This document shows positions 35,369 to 44,997 of a stretch of 64,000 nucleotides of DNA, piece by piece. Numbering within the stretch: position 1 is the first letter of the stretch; every line of letters starts with the position of its first letter. Under the pieces are notes generated by a model that saw only the letters and a program-made list of their open reading frames with translations, had not been told where the DNA came from and did not search any database. Origin of the DNA: Dulcicalothrix desertica PCC 7102 (GTDB taxonomy: Bacteria; Cyanobacteriota; Cyanobacteriia; Cyanobacteriales; Nostocaceae); NCBI RefSeq assembly GCF_003991905.1, contig NZ_RSCL01000003.1:277092-341091 (forward strand), in the 5' to 3' direction. A program made the translations under genes and the position numbers.

Positions 35369-37354
35369 ATGATGTCTACCCCTTCGTTTTCTGCTGCTGT
35401 AATCGCAGAAGGAACTGTGAACATTAACAATGGTGGTGACTTTGATGGTAATCCCATTGACACTACTGATGATGCGTTTATATACGCTGGTTCAGGATTG
35501 ACTTTCAATTTCAACAATGGACCGATTTTACCTGTTCAACGCAATGCAGCAGGTATTCCACTACTAGATGCAACAGGTCGCCAAATCTTAGTGGATAATG
35601 CGGTAACAGTTGCAGCAGGTTTTAACACACTCAATACTCCTAATAATCCTTACAGTGGTTTAGTTCCTCCCAAGGTTGTCAATAAGCAAACTGTAGATGT
35701 ACCTTCGTTTGCGACTATTAAACAACAATTAACAAATTTAATTCCAAGTAGTTCCACAACTATTTCTTTTAACCCTTACAGCAATCCAATTAATAGTCTC
35801 TCCGATTGGAACGCACTATTTCCTGGTGGTGGAACAGCAACTAATCCTGTTGTTGTGCGTGTGTCTGGATGGGGGTTGAATATTCCTGATGGAGTCAACA
35901 TTGAGAACACAATTATTATAGTTGATAACGGGGATATTAACTTCAATGGCAATAGCCAGAAGTTGAAAAATGTAGCGTTAATTGCTGCCAACGGTAGCAT
36001 AAATTTAGGTAATGTTCAAGCAACAGATGTAACAGTACTTGCTGAACGTTCCATCAATATGAATGGAGGTGCAAGTTTTAGTGGTCAAAGCCTACTAGCC
36101 AACGGAGATAGCAATGGCTTAAATTTCAACGGTACAACTAGTACTACTGACAAAGACTTGCTGACTGTGATTTCTCAAGGACGGATTAATTTTAATGCGT
36201 CTTCTAAAGTTCGCGCTGAGTTCTTAAGTGTAGGAGACTTTAGCTACAACGCTAATGCTGAACTGGTGGGTTCCATCAAGACTAAAAGCAACGTCTTTTT
36301 CAATAGTCAAGCGACTGTAACAGGAATTGCCACTACCCAACCCCAACCAACTGGTGAAATTGCAGGACTCGTCTGGAATGACTTCAATGCGAATGGAGTT
36401 AAAGACTCTGCACTAATTCAAGGCGCCAGTCCAGATGTTGTTTTCGTAATTGACGTATCTGGAAGCACAAGTAGTTCTTTTGGCGGTACACCAGTCGGAG
36501 ACGTAAACGGAGATAGAGCAGCTAATACAATCTTAGATGCTGAAATCGCTGGCTTTATTGCTCTCAACCAGCAGCTAATTAAACAAGGTTTAGGGCAAAC
36601 AGCAAGAGTATCTTTGGTGAGATTTGATAGCACAGCTTCTGTAGTAGATTTAAATCCAGGTTTATCTGGACTACAGTTAACGACAAACCCTAGCGCTGAT
36701 AATAACAACAACGGAACGTTAGATGTCGAAGAAGCTCTCAAGTCACTCCGGATATTAGGTGGTACTAATTTTGAAGCTGCTTTGCAAGCATCTGAAAGTG
36801 TCTTCACTAATTTGGGAACGCCTGCTGGTAATGGGAATCTTGTTTTCTTGTCAGATGGCTTTAATGGTGGAGGTACTTTTACCGATGAAGTTACACGTTT
36901 GCGAGCACGCGGAGTAAACTTATCTGCTTTTGGTGTTGGAACAGGTGCTTCGCTAACCCAATTGCAACAGATTGACCCAAATGCAATTCGATTCAACAAT
37001 ACAGACCAAATTCTAAATACATTCAGTGGTATAAGTGGAGGAAAGAATACTTTGGAACCAGGTTTAGCTGGTGTGTCAGTTTATTTAGACCTCAACAATA
37101 ACGGAGTTTTTGACCCAGATGAACCTAATCAAATAACCTCAACCGATAACGCTAGTACAAGCAATATTGATGAAACAGGTTTCTATCGGTTCAGTGGTGT
37201 ATCTGCTGGAAGTTACACTGTACGTCAAGTAGTACCATCCGGTTTTACACAAACATTCCCCAATGCTGGTAGTGGAACTAACGTTACTCTCACTCCTGGT
37301 CAAGTCGTTGAAGGTATTAATTTTGGCGCCCATAACCCAAGCATTACTTTCTAA
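35369..37354 (+). CDS. Surface-type protein with VWA domain nested in an SdrD B-like domain
   Basis: A 661-aa protein without a signal peptide. Residues 1-320 are Asn/Ser/Thr-rich and beta-helix-like (repeated NIN/FNFN blocks). At about 327-345, GEIAGLVWNDFNANGVKDS begins an SdrD B-type fold. It is interrupted at 353-553 by a VWA domain with MIDAS motif VIDVSGSTSSS, GGTNFEAAL and FLSDG. The SdrD B domain resumes at EPGLAGVSVYLDLNNNGVFD (about 560) and ends near 655. It may be an adhesin or matrix protein. The start may be ATG 35372. Paralogue families of this type are common in filamentous cyanobacteria. Confidence 0.75.
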   Translation: MMSTPSFSAAVIAEGTVNINNGGDFDGNPIDTTDDAFIYAGSGLTFNFNNGPILPVQRNAAGIPLLDATGRQILVDNAVTVAAGFNTLNTPNNPYSGLVPPKVVNKQTVDVPSFATIKQQLTNLIPSSSTTISFNPYSNPINSLSDWNALFPGGGTATNPVVVRVSGWGLNIPDGVNIENTIIIVDNGDINFNGNSQKLKNVALIAANGSINLGNVQATDVTVLAERSINMNGGASFSGQSLLANGDSNGLNFNGTTSTTDKDLLTVISQGRINFNASSKVRAEFLSVGDFSYNANAELVGSIKTKSNVFFNSQATVTGIATTQPQPTGEIAGLVWNDFNANGVKDSALIQGASPDVVFVIDVSGSTSSSFGGTPVGDVNGDRAANTILDAEIAGFIALNQQLIKQGLGQTARVSLVRFDSTASVVDLNPGLSGLQLTTNPSADNNNNGTLDVEEALKSLRILGGTNFEAALQASESVFTNLGTPAGNGNLVFLSDGFNGGGTFTDEVTRLRARGVNLSAFGVGTGASLTQLQQIDPNAIRFNNTDQILNTFSGISGGKNTLEPGLAGVSVYLDLNNNGVFDPDEPNQITSTDNASTSNIDETGFYRFSGVSAGSYTVRQVVPSGFTQTFPNAGSGTNVTLTPGQVVEGINFGAHNPSITF

Positions 37355-37372
37355 AATTTAAAAATAGGTAGA

Positions 37373-37414
37373 AGCAAAAGGGGAAAACAAGAGTATTTAT
37401 CCTTTTGCTTTTTA
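37373..37414 (+). terminator. Rho-independent terminator candidate after the VWA gene
   Basis: AGCAAAAGG (37373-37381) is complementary to CCTTTTGCT (37401-37409), which is followed by TTTT. The 9-bp stem with T-run lies 19 nt after the stop. Confidence 0.65.
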
Positions 37415-37622
37415 GCACTCGTTGTGTTCCAAATAATAATTTTTATAACAATCAGCCTAAAATCGAATTCGCGGTTTTTAAGGTTAAGCCGATTAAAAAT
37501 ACTAGTAATGCTCAGTTGCAATTTCACGATTACTAGCTCCCTTACCAATAAACTGCAATATTTCTATTTCGCGAGAAGTGGTTTATTTTAAATAATTATG
37601 ATACGCTTGCATTATTAAGGGA

Positions 37623-38351
37623 ATGCAAGAAGAGCGTAAAATGGCACTGAGAGATCACTTTCGTCCTCCTCTAAGCAGCAGGCGCCACTGGCACAGTTTT
37701 CACAACGCTTGGTCAACGTATCTTGCTGACGATTTAAATCAATCTCTTCCAGAGGGTTATTTTGCAGAACCAAACGCCCAATTTGGCATTGAAATTGATG
37801 TAGCAGCTTTCAGTGAAAGAATTCCGATTAATTCAGAGCGAAAAAATGCAGAAATGTTGGAATGGAAACCAAGCTCTCCCACTGCAACGCTACCGCTTCA
37901 ACTTACTACAGATATTGTTGAAGTACAAATTTTTAGTACTCAAGCAGGTCCTACACTTGTTGGCGCCATTGAGTTAGTTAGCCCTAGTAATAAAGACCGA
38001 CCATCACAGCGCTCTGCATTTACTTCCAAATGCCAAACTTATCTTCAGCAAGGTATTGGGGTAATTATAGTTGATATTGTTACAACATTGAATGCGAATT
38101 TACATAACGAGTTAATGAATCGTTTAAATTTGCCAATTGCCCCACTTGAGGCACCATTGTATGCTGTTGCATATCAAGTTGCTCAAAACGATGAAACCCC
38201 TTACCTAAATTTATGGCAAGAAGCATTTATGGTTGGAGGTAGTCTTCCAATTTTGCCTTTGTTTTTAAAGGGTGGATTTTATTTACCAATAAATCTTGAA
38301 CAGACTTACAGCTATACCTGTGTTCGGCAACGTATTCCTGAATTTTACTGA
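37623..38351 (+). CDS. DUF4058 family protein
   Basis: A 242-aa protein matching the DUF4058 family, common in cyanobacteria and of unknown function. Characteristic features are LRDHFRPPLSSRRHWHSFHN, NAWSTYLADDLNQSLPEGYF, and VGAIELVSPSNKDRPSQRSAF with the LVSPSNK core. A second ATG (37641) encodes MALRDHF and fits the usual family N-terminus better than the upstream ATG at 37623. No operon partner is seen. It might be related to nuclease-like folds, but I cannot support that from sequence. Confidence 0.85.
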   Translation: MQEERKMALRDHFRPPLSSRRHWHSFHNAWSTYLADDLNQSLPEGYFAEPNAQFGIEIDVAAFSERIPINSERKNAEMLEWKPSSPTATLPLQLTTDIVEVQIFSTQAGPTLVGAIELVSPSNKDRPSQRSAFTSKCQTYLQQGIGVIIVDIVTTLNANLHNELMNRLNLPIAPLEAPLYAVAYQVAQNDETPYLNLWQEAFMVGGSLPILPLFLKGGFYLPINLEQTYSYTCVRQRIPEFY

Positions 38352-38607
38352 GCAACTAGCTCAAGAGTCGGGACTATTTGCTCAACTAATGGCTCGACAA
38401 AAAATTTAATATCATTTAGAAATGAAATGATTGTTAATTAAAAGTTATACATTAATAAATGAGTAAGCATCATAGTATATTTGTAGCTGCAATCACATTA
38501 TAAAAATAATATAAACAAAAATTAAAAAGGAATTTATATACCTGATAGCTGGGAAATATTGCGTTACTATAAACAGCAATTTTAGCTATAAAAAAGAGAT
38601 ACTCACC

Positions 38608-38931
38608 GTGAAATACTTCTTTTTGTCTGAAGGTTGGGCTGTTGGTAGGGTATGGGGGTCAGATGGACTTTGGCAATTTGCAGCATGGCGCCGCGCTCCA
38701 CAAATCGAACGTATAAGTATTTGTTTGGTAGAAAAGAGCGAAGTGTTGTGGCTTTACAGTGTTGAAGATGCTGTTATAACTATTGAGGTAAAACCAACCC
38801 CAAGCGTAGCAAACCAAAATATCGGTCAAGTTATTATCAAGCGCTTAATCACCGCCGAACAAGTTTTAGAGCGACTTGGAAATGCGGAGACAAGTTGTGC
38901 TATGCAAAACTCCCAAGCTGTGCTTGTGTAA
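38608..38931 (+). CDS. Hypothetical protein, 107 aa
   Basis: An unrecognised small protein. The N-terminus MKYFFLSEGWAVGRVWGSDG is followed by LWQFAAWRRAPQIERISICL, LWLYSVEDAVITIEVKPTPS and a C-terminal helix. The aromatic, compact sequence suggests a globular cytoplasmic domain. It lies upstream of psbB on the same strand but 430 nt away, so cotranscription is not expected. Confidence 0.65.
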   Translation: MKYFFLSEGWAVGRVWGSDGLWQFAAWRRAPQIERISICLVEKSEVLWLYSVEDAVITIEVKPTPSVANQNIGQVIIKRLITAEQVLERLGNAETSCAMQNSQAVLV

Positions 38932-39363
38932 CATCCCTACATAGCTTTATCATAAACGCTGTAATGTTAAGTAATTGTTACTTATCTTAATATTTCTTAA
39001 AAATCACTCGTTCAGAATTTTGGTTATTCTCATTTAACCTTGACTCTTCCGCGTTTTCCCTGTCTCGTGTACCTTATAGGGTGTTGCCTTTCCCCTTCAC
39101 CCTTTACCCTTTACCGCCATTCTTTATCCCTCCCCCCGCTTGCAAACAGCTCCATCAATAGTTACACTTTTTAAAACATTCTCATTTTTGCACTGGTAAT
39201 TTTGACCACTAGGAGTACGTCTCCTGGTAGTCTATTTAAAGTTGCCAATTTGTCCACACACTCTACGTTATTAAGACGCGCGGTGTGGAAGAGCGCAAGC
39301 TCTAGCAATAACAAAATCTCAAAAATAACTCTGTAAACAAACCTTCGAGGAGGAGCGTAGTCA
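38932..39363 (+). promoter_or_regulatory. psbB upstream region
   Basis: The region holds pyrimidine-rich sequence (CCCTTTACCCTTTACCG, about 39098-39116) and a stem ACTAGGAG/CTCCTGGT at 39208-39228. GAGGAGGAG at 39347-39355 is the psbB ribosome binding site, nine bases before ATG 39364. TTGACC at 39202 could be a -35 box but I see no well spaced -10 box. Confidence 0.5.
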
Positions 39364-40893
39364 ATGGGACTACCTTGGTACCGGGTACATACAGTTGTTT
39401 TGAATGACCCAGGACGACTGATTTCTGTACACTTGATGCACACAGCCCTAGTGGCAGGTTGGGCTGGTTCGATGGCTTTATACGAACTGGCTATTTATGA
39501 CCCCAGTGACCCTGTTCTTAATCCCATGTGGCGTCAAGGTATGTTCGTGCTACCCTTCATGTCACGCTTGGGTGTAGTAGGTTCTTGGGGTGGTTGGAAC
39601 GTAGTTGGCGACCCTAGCTATGACCCTGGTTTTTGGTCTTTTGAAGGTGTGGCAGCTGCTCACATCGTTCTTTCTGGTTTGCTGTTCTTGGCAGCAGTTT
39701 GGCACTGGGTTTACTGGGACTTAGAACTTTTCCAAGACCCTCGCACTGGAGAACCCGCGCTTGATTTGCCAAAAATGTTTGGTATTCACTTGTTCTTATC
39801 TGGTTTACTCTGCTTCGGTTTTGGTGCGTTCCACCTGACCGGATTGTTTGGACCAGGTATGTGGGTTTCTGACGCTTTTGGAGTGACGGGTCACGTTGCA
39901 CCAGTGGCGCCGGAATGGGGACCCGATGGGTTTAACCCGTTTAATCCTGGTGGTGTAGTTGCTCACCACATCGCAGCGGGTGTAGTAGGTATTATTGCTG
40001 GTTTATTCCACTTGACAGTACGTCCACCCGAAAGGCTTTACAAAGCGTTACGGATGGGTAACATTGAAACCGTACTTTCATCGAGTATCGCCGCAGTATT
40101 CTTTGCTGCATTTGTAGTAGCTGGTACAATGTGGTACGGTAACGCCACAACTCCAATTGAATTATTTGGACCAACCCGCTATCAGTGGGATCAAGGATAT
40201 TTCAAACAAGAAATTAACCGTCGTGTTCAAGCTTCAGTCGCTTCGGGCGCCAGTTTGAATGCAGCATGGTCGCAAATACCAGAAAAACTAGCGTTTTATG
40301 ACTACGTAGGAAACAGCCCCGCAAAAGGTGGTTTGTTCCGTGTAGGTCCAATGGACAAAGGTGACGGTATTGCACAATCATGGCAAGGTCACGCAGTATT
40401 CAAAGACGGTGAAGGTCGCGAATTGACAGTACGTCGTCTCCCTAACTTCTTTGAAACCTTCCCAGTATTGTTAACAGACAAAGATAATATTGTGCGTGCG
40501 GACATTCCATTCCGTCGTGCAGAATCTAGAAGCAGCTTTGAACAAGCAGGTGTCACCGTTAGTTTCTACGGTGGTAACTTAGGTGGTCAAAGCTTTGATG
40601 ACCCCGCTGACGTTAAGAAATATGCTCGTAAAGCTCAAGGTGGCGAAATCTTTGAATTCGACCGTGAAACCTTGAACTCTGACGGTGTATTCCGTACCAG
40701 TCCACGTGGTTGGTTTACCTTTGGACACGCAGTATTCGCACTATTGTTCTTCTTCGGTCACATTTGGCACGGTTCTCGGACAATTTACCGAGATGTATTT
40801 GCTGGTGTCGAAGCTGACATGGAAGAGCAAGTCGAATGGGGCAGATTCCAGAAAGTGGGTGACAAATCAACCCGCCGTAAAGAAGCCGTATAA
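39364..40893 (+). CDS. psbB: Photosystem II CP47 reaction-centre protein
   Basis: The 509-aa CP47 chlorophyll-binding core antenna of photosystem II, in the thylakoid membrane. The sequence is diagnostic throughout: [20 protein letters not shown] at the start, His residues within the six membrane spans for chlorophyll ([57 protein letters not shown]), a long lumenal loop at about 260-445, and the terminal helix [20 protein letters not shown]. psbT follows, an arrangement conserved in cyanobacteria and plastids. Confidence 0.99.
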   Translation: MGLPWYRVHTVVLNDPGRLISVHLMHTALVAGWAGSMALYELAIYDPSDPVLNPMWRQGMFVLPFMSRLGVVGSWGGWNVVGDPSYDPGFWSFEGVAAAHIVLSGLLFLAAVWHWVYWDLELFQDPRTGEPALDLPKMFGIHLFLSGLLCFGFGAFHLTGLFGPGMWVSDAFGVTGHVAPVAPEWGPDGFNPFNPGGVVAHHIAAGVVGIIAGLFHLTVRPPERLYKALRMGNIETVLSSSIAAVFFAAFVVAGTMWYGNATTPIELFGPTRYQWDQGYFKQEINRRVQASVASGASLNAAWSQIPEKLAFYDYVGNSPAKGGLFRVGPMDKGDGIAQSWQGHAVFKDGEGRELTVRRLPNFFETFPVLLTDKDNIVRADIPFRRAESRSSFEQAGVTVSFYGGNLGGQSFDDPADVKKYARKAQGGEIFEFDRETLNSDGVFRTSPRGWFTFGHAVFALLFFFGHIWHGSRTIYRDVFAGVEADMEEQVEWGRFQKVGDKSTRRKEAV

Positions 40894-40900
40894 TTATGTA

Positions 40901-40955
40901 GGGGCGGGTTAACGAAATATCCAGTTATTCATTAGGATATAACTAAACCCGCCCC
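40901..40955. repeat. Inverted repeat GGGGCGGGTT...AACCCGCCCC between psbB and psbT
   Basis: Perfect 10-bp arms flank an AT-rich spacer in the 109-nt psbB-psbT gap. It belongs with the copy at 3234-3286. It may reduce readthrough or mark an RNA processing site between psbB and psbT. Confidence 0.8.
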
Positions 40956-41002
40956 GCTCGTACCATATAATTTGGCAAAATTACCAAACAAAAAATTTTG
41001 AT

Positions 41003-41110
41003 ATGGAAGCAATTGCGTACATCCTAATTCTCACCCTCGCAATCGGAACATTGTTCTTTGCGATTGCATTCCGCGAACCTCCCCGCATTGAGACGAAAAA
41101 AGAAGATTAA
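41003..41110 (+). CDS. psbT: Photosystem II protein T (PsbT), 35 aa
   Basis: A very short single-span subunit, translated as [20 protein letters not shown] followed by [15 protein letters not shown]. The hydrophobic helix (residues 4-23) and the conserved FREPPR exit motif are exact PsbT features. It stabilises the photosystem II dimer near the QA site. It is downstream of psbB in the same orientation and ends at TAA 41108-41110. Confidence 0.97.
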   Translation: MEAIAYILILTLAIGTLFFAIAFREPPRIETKKED

Positions 41111-41182
41111 TTTTGATCTCAATCTATACTATTGAGTCAAATAGAAAAGCACTTCTTGGAAAGCTTGGTAAAAATCCACATT

Positions 41183-41218
41183 ACAGCCGCTGGTACCATA
41201 ATAGGTAGTGGCGGTTGT
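41183..41218 (+). terminator. Terminator candidate after psbT
   Basis: ACAGCCGCTGGTACC pairs (with wobble positions and one mismatch) with GGTAGTGGCGGTTGT, followed by TTGATTT. It lies about 70 nt after the psbT stop and would close the psbB-psbT unit. Confidence 0.65.
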
Positions 41219-41459
41219 TTGATTTAAGCTTACTTACAACGCCTGACTGAGAGTTTTTGTACTCATTTAACTCATAACCACTGTTACCTAGGCGCCAGAT
41301 ATCTGATATAATCTGTTATTTGGAAGTTGATGAGTAAAAAAATCAACTTTTCTGCGCTAGCATAAAAAAGATGTAGGTGTGGACTGTCAGGCAGGCGCTT
41401 GCATGTACATCGCTAGGAGGCATGAAAATTACGGAGACTAACACCAGGAAACAATTAGC
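41219..41459 (+). promoter_or_regulatory. Leader of the S1 ribosomal protein gene
   Basis: About 240 nt with no open frame. TAGGAGG at 41413-41419 is a strong Shine-Dalgarno-like site but lies about 40 nt before the S1 ATG, and a short ATG-initiated frame (ATGAAAATTACGGAGACTAA) begins just after it. The actual S1 start is preceded only by AGGAAA. This could be a leader peptide. Confidence 0.4.
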
Positions 41460-42554
41460 ATGGTCAATCAGAAATCAACCGCTACTGCTGAAATAGGATT
41501 TACTCACGACGATTTTGCCGCATTATTAGACAAATACGATTACCACTTTAGCCCTGGTGACATCGTACCCGGTACAGTATTCAGTATCGAGCCACGTGGC
41601 GCTCTGATTGACATCGGTGCAAAAACAGCAGCATATATACCGATTCAGGAAATGTCAATTAACCGGGTTGATGCCCCGGAAGAAGTTTTACAATCGAACG
41701 AAACTAGAGAATTTTTTATTCTAACCGACGAAAACGAAGACGGACAACTAACGCTTTCGATTCGTCGTATTGAATACATGCGCGCTTGGGAGCGGGTACG
41801 ACAGTTACAAGCTGAAGATGCAACTGTTCGTTCCGGAGTATTTGCTACCAACCGTGGTGGAGCTTTAGTGCGAATAGAAGGACTACGTGGATTTATCCCA
41901 GGTTCTCACATTAGCACTCGTAAACCTAAAGAAGAGTTGGTAGGAGAAGATCTACCATTAAAATTCCTCGAAGTAGACGAAGAACGTAATCGTTTAGTAC
42001 TATCGCATCGTCGTGCGCTGGTTGAGCGTAAGATGAACCGTCTGGAAGTTGGCGAAGTCGTCATCGGTACAGTACGTGGTATCAAGCCATACGGTGCTTT
42101 TATAGATATTGGTGGTGTGAGCGGGTTGCTACACATCTCAGAAATTTCACACGAGCATATCGATACACCGCATAGCGTCTTCAACGTCAATGATGAAGTT
42201 AAAGTCATGATTATTGACTTGGATGCAGAGCGTGGCAGAATTTCGCTATCAACGAAGCAACTCGAACCAGAACCCGGTGACATGATAAAAAATAGGGATT
42301 TGGTATACGACAAAGCTGAGGAAATGGCAGCCAAATACCGCGAGCAAATGCTTGCTAAACAGCAAGGGTTAGCTAACGGCAATGGTAATGGCGCCGCAAC
42401 CGCTGTAGCTCAAGAAATTATAACTGAAGAAATTCCACCCGCAATTGAAGAGGATGAAATTCCACCCGCAATTGAGGAAGACATTCCATCAGCGATTGAG
42501 GAAGACATTCCATCAGCTATTGAGGAAGAAATTCCAGCAGCTATTGATGAATAG
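41460..42554 (+). CDS. rpsA: 30S ribosomal protein S1 homologue with acidic repeat tail
   Basis: A 364-aa cyanobacterial S1-type protein (three S1 RNA-binding domains rather than six) that assists translation initiation. S1 domains begin at about residue 31 (GDIVPGTVFSIEPRGALIDI), 117 (VRSGVFATNRGGALVRI) and 198 (GEVVIGTVRGIKPYGAFIDI). The C-terminal 50 residues are repeats of IPPAIEEDE and IPSAIEED (about residues 322-363), encoded by tandem 24-27-nt units, an unusual acidic tail. A rho-independent terminator follows. The gene order psbB-psbT-rps1 is typical of cyanobacteria. Confidence 0.93.
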   Translation: MVNQKSTATAEIGFTHDDFAALLDKYDYHFSPGDIVPGTVFSIEPRGALIDIGAKTAAYIPIQEMSINRVDAPEEVLQSNETREFFILTDENEDGQLTLSIRRIEYMRAWERVRQLQAEDATVRSGVFATNRGGALVRIEGLRGFIPGSHISTRKPKEELVGEDLPLKFLEVDEERNRLVLSHRRALVERKMNRLEVGEVVIGTVRGIKPYGAFIDIGGVSGLLHISEISHEHIDTPHSVFNVNDEVKVMIIDLDAERGRISLSTKQLEPEPGDMIKNRDLVYDKAEEMAAKYREQMLAKQQGLANGNGNGAATAVAQEIITEEIPPAIEEDEIPPAIEEDIPSAIEEDIPSAIEEEIPAAIDE

Positions 42555-42587
42555 TTAAAATAATCAGTTTTATCGATAAAAGTTAAC

Positions 42588-42608
42588 AAGGGGGTAGACC
42601 CCTTTTTT
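42588..42608 (+). terminator. Rho-independent terminator after the S1 gene
   Basis: AAGGGG-GTAGA-CCCCTT followed by a run of six T residues, about 34 nt after the stop; compact and canonical. Confidence 0.85.
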
Positions 42609-43230
42609 ATTGCCCCTTGTAGGTTGGGTCGAGGAACGAGACCCAACATTTCACTTATTTATTACGTTTCCTTTTCTATCCCTTCGGCATAACGAAAGTT
42701 AACACCACCACAGAGACCACGAGAGAGCAGAGAGAAGAGTAAAAGAACTCTGAGTAAAGTAGGCGCCGAACTACTCGATTGCAAATAAGGCGCCTCCACG
42801 TTTTATAACCCAGAAAATTAAGTATTTAAACGAGAATGATAACGCTTTTCACTTCTTTGTAGCACTTGTATTAGTATTCGCTCCACTCTTTTTACCTTGT
42901 AAAATTTATTACTTTAGTAATCTAAAATTTTGGGGCTGACGCGCTCGTCGATTGCGTAACTGTATATATTATTTCCATAAAAATTCGTCTAGAAAAAAAT
43001 ATATGATAAATGTACAAAAAAATCGGTCAAATTTATTTGTCTTCGCGTATAAATAACAACATAATAGCTTCATATAAAAAACTTCAACTTTACTCAGTAT
43101 TAATACTAAATAGCTTTTAAAAAAAAGCTACTGAAGATATAGTAGAAATAACGAATCGATGGACAGAGAAAGCCTTGCTTCATTAAGTTGATTTTTCTCT
43201 AATCCAGATTTTTTCACTAATTTTCTAAAA
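42609..43230. other. Intergenic region between S1 gene and PEP-CTERM-like gene
   Basis: About 620 nt with short dispersed fragments (GTAGGTTGGGTCGAGGAACG near 42619, GGCGCC twice near 42762 and 42790) and AT-rich sequence rightwards. I see no gene. The promoter of the secreted protein gene at 43231 should be in the last 150 nt. Confidence 0.5.
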
Positions 43231-43917
43231 ATGTATATGCACAAGCAAAAAATTTCTCTTGCTGCAGTAGGGGCATTTATCGCTGTTGGAACTGCAATAG
43301 TACCTGCTCAAGCTGCTCTACTTGACTTCAGCTTTACTAGCATAAGCGGTGTAACAGGTTCGTTTACCTTGAATACGGATATTCCTCCTTCTCCTATACC
43401 ATCTTTTGGTACTGGTCCTAGCAATCCAGGAGTTATATATCCAAATGCTGTTTCTAACTTGATTTTTTCATCACCACAAATAAATGTTAGTGGTGAAAGT
43501 GCTGATTGGGGAATTGTCCCATCTATTGTTCTAGGCCCACCTGGTAGTCCGGTTCTTAGTTCTATTCTTTATCCACGTGGATGTTCAACAACAACTGGCT
43601 TCGTCTGTACAATCAATGTAGGAGTAGGCTACTCAGGCGCTCTTTCAAAACTTTCCGATGACCCTAATTCATACCGTACAGGTCTTGGTATTGAGCTATT
43701 TGACCCAACAAATAATTTTCAGTCGCTTGGGCGTGAGCCGTTCATCAACTACCAAGTTGTGAAGAGACAAGCTGTGAGCGAGCCGAACACTTACTTGGGT
43801 ACCTTGGCTTTGGGTATTGGGGGTGTAGCTTTGCTTGTGAAACGCAAGATGAAAATAAAAGGGTATCGAGATAACGCTAAAGATGTGCTTCGTAATCCTA
43901 TAAGTATAAAAGGCTGA
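43231..43917 (+). CDS. Secreted PEP-CTERM-like protein, paralogue 1
   Basis: A 228-aa secreted protein. The signal peptide is KISLAAVGAFIAVGTAIVPA, cut near QAA. The body is beta-rich (LLDFSFTSISGVTGSFTLNT) with two cysteines likely in a disulfide. The C-terminus SEPNTYLGTLALGIGGVALL followed by KRKMKIKGYR is a PEP-CTERM-like sorting signal: EP motif, hydrophobic helix, basic tail. The EPNTYLG core varies from the usual VPEP. The neighbour at 44110 is a close paralogue, so they arose by tandem duplication. Two ATGs (43231 and 43237) are possible starts. Confidence 0.75.
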   Translation: MYMHKQKISLAAVGAFIAVGTAIVPAQAALLDFSFTSISGVTGSFTLNTDIPPSPIPSFGTGPSNPGVIYPNAVSNLIFSSPQINVSGESADWGIVPSIVLGPPGSPVLSSILYPRGCSTTTGFVCTINVGVGYSGALSKLSDDPNSYRTGLGIELFDPTNNFQSLGREPFINYQVVKRQAVSEPNTYLGTLALGIGGVALLVKRKMKIKGYRDNAKDVLRNPISIKG

Positions 43918-44109
43918 AATCAACAGAAATTGTCAAACTAAGAGGTCAAGCAATAAAATATCATTACTGTACATCTACATTCTCTTGAGTATTTGTATAT
44001 AATTAAGTACAAAATTATATACACTTAATAAAGTGTAAAGGTGGTAAATGAAGCTAACTCTTTGATTTTCATCTACTACCACAATTTTCATGAATTTATC
44101 AGGAGATAT

Positions 44110-44787
44110 ATGTACAAGCAACAATTGTCTATCGCTATTGCATCTGCTGCATTTATAGCTGTGGGAGATGTAGCTGTAAATCCAGTACAAGCTGCTCTTA
44201 TAGACTTTAACTTTACTACCCAAAGGGGCGCAACAGGAACATTCACCTTAAACACGAACACTCCCCCCTCTCCTGAGCCAGCTATATTTAGATTTGGGAT
44301 TAGAGGGATTTCATACTCTAATGCTGTTTCTAACTTCTCTATCTCGGCACCTTATCTAAACCTGAGCAGTGTTACTGCCGACTATAATGTTGCCCCATCT
44401 ATTACTTCTAATGTTCTTGGTTTTCCTGCTAATTTGGGGGTTATTAGCGGTGTTAGTTATCCATCAGGATGTATAACAGCACCTGGTTTCACCTGTTTAT
44501 TTAATGTTAGTCAATTATACTCAGGCAACCTTTCAGAACTTCCCGTACTTTCTGATAACCCACTTTTCTACCTTCAAGGTGCTGGTATTGATTTCATCGA
44601 TCCCATAACAAGAGAATCGCTGCGTGACGATATTACCAATCTTCAAGCTATTCGCAGACAGGCTGTAAGAGAACCGAACACTTACTTGGGTACCTTAGCT
44701 TTTGGCATTGGTGGTATAGCTTTGCTTATGAAACGCAAGATAAAAACAAAGCGGTATCAAGATAAACTTAGTAAAGCTAGTATTTAG
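44110..44787 (+). CDS. Secreted PEP-CTERM-like protein, paralogue 2
   Basis: A 225-aa paralogue of the preceding gene. ATG 44110 is chosen over the longer frame (from 44041) because AGGAG lies at 44101-44105 and it gives the signal peptide QLSIAIASAAFIAVGDVAVN. The shared blocks are ALIDFNFTTQRGATGTFTLN, LPVLSDNPLFYLQGAGIDF and the C-terminal EPNTYLGTLAFGIGGIALL followed by KRK. The paralogues differ most in the central loop. Its role is likely extracellular matrix or envelope. Confidence 0.78.
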   Translation: MYKQQLSIAIASAAFIAVGDVAVNPVQAALIDFNFTTQRGATGTFTLNTNTPPSPEPAIFRFGIRGISYSNAVSNFSISAPYLNLSSVTADYNVAPSITSNVLGFPANLGVISGVSYPSGCITAPGFTCLFNVSQLYSGNLSELPVLSDNPLFYLQGAGIDFIDPITRESLRDDITNLQAIRRQAVREPNTYLGTLAFGIGGIALLMKRKIKTKRYQDKLSKASI

Positions 44788-44997
44788 GTTTCGGCGTTGC
44801 ATCCGAGCAAGTATAAACTAATTTTTTTTATGAAAAGCAAACCTTAATTCTTTGCGCCTTTGAGTCCTATTTTGTAGAGTAGCGGGTATGCCCACCCCCT
44901 AGATAAAACCTTTGTCAGCTTCCTTAAAAATGGAGAAACATCAACTACCTATATATTAACCTTTGAGTAGAGTCGGCGCCGTCTACCGCTGCTGCCA

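Noticed and set aside
37351-37548. 65-aa minus-strand open frame after the VWA gene
   Set aside because: It is antisense to the terminator and AT-rich spacer, hydrophobic by composition, with no recognisable domain.
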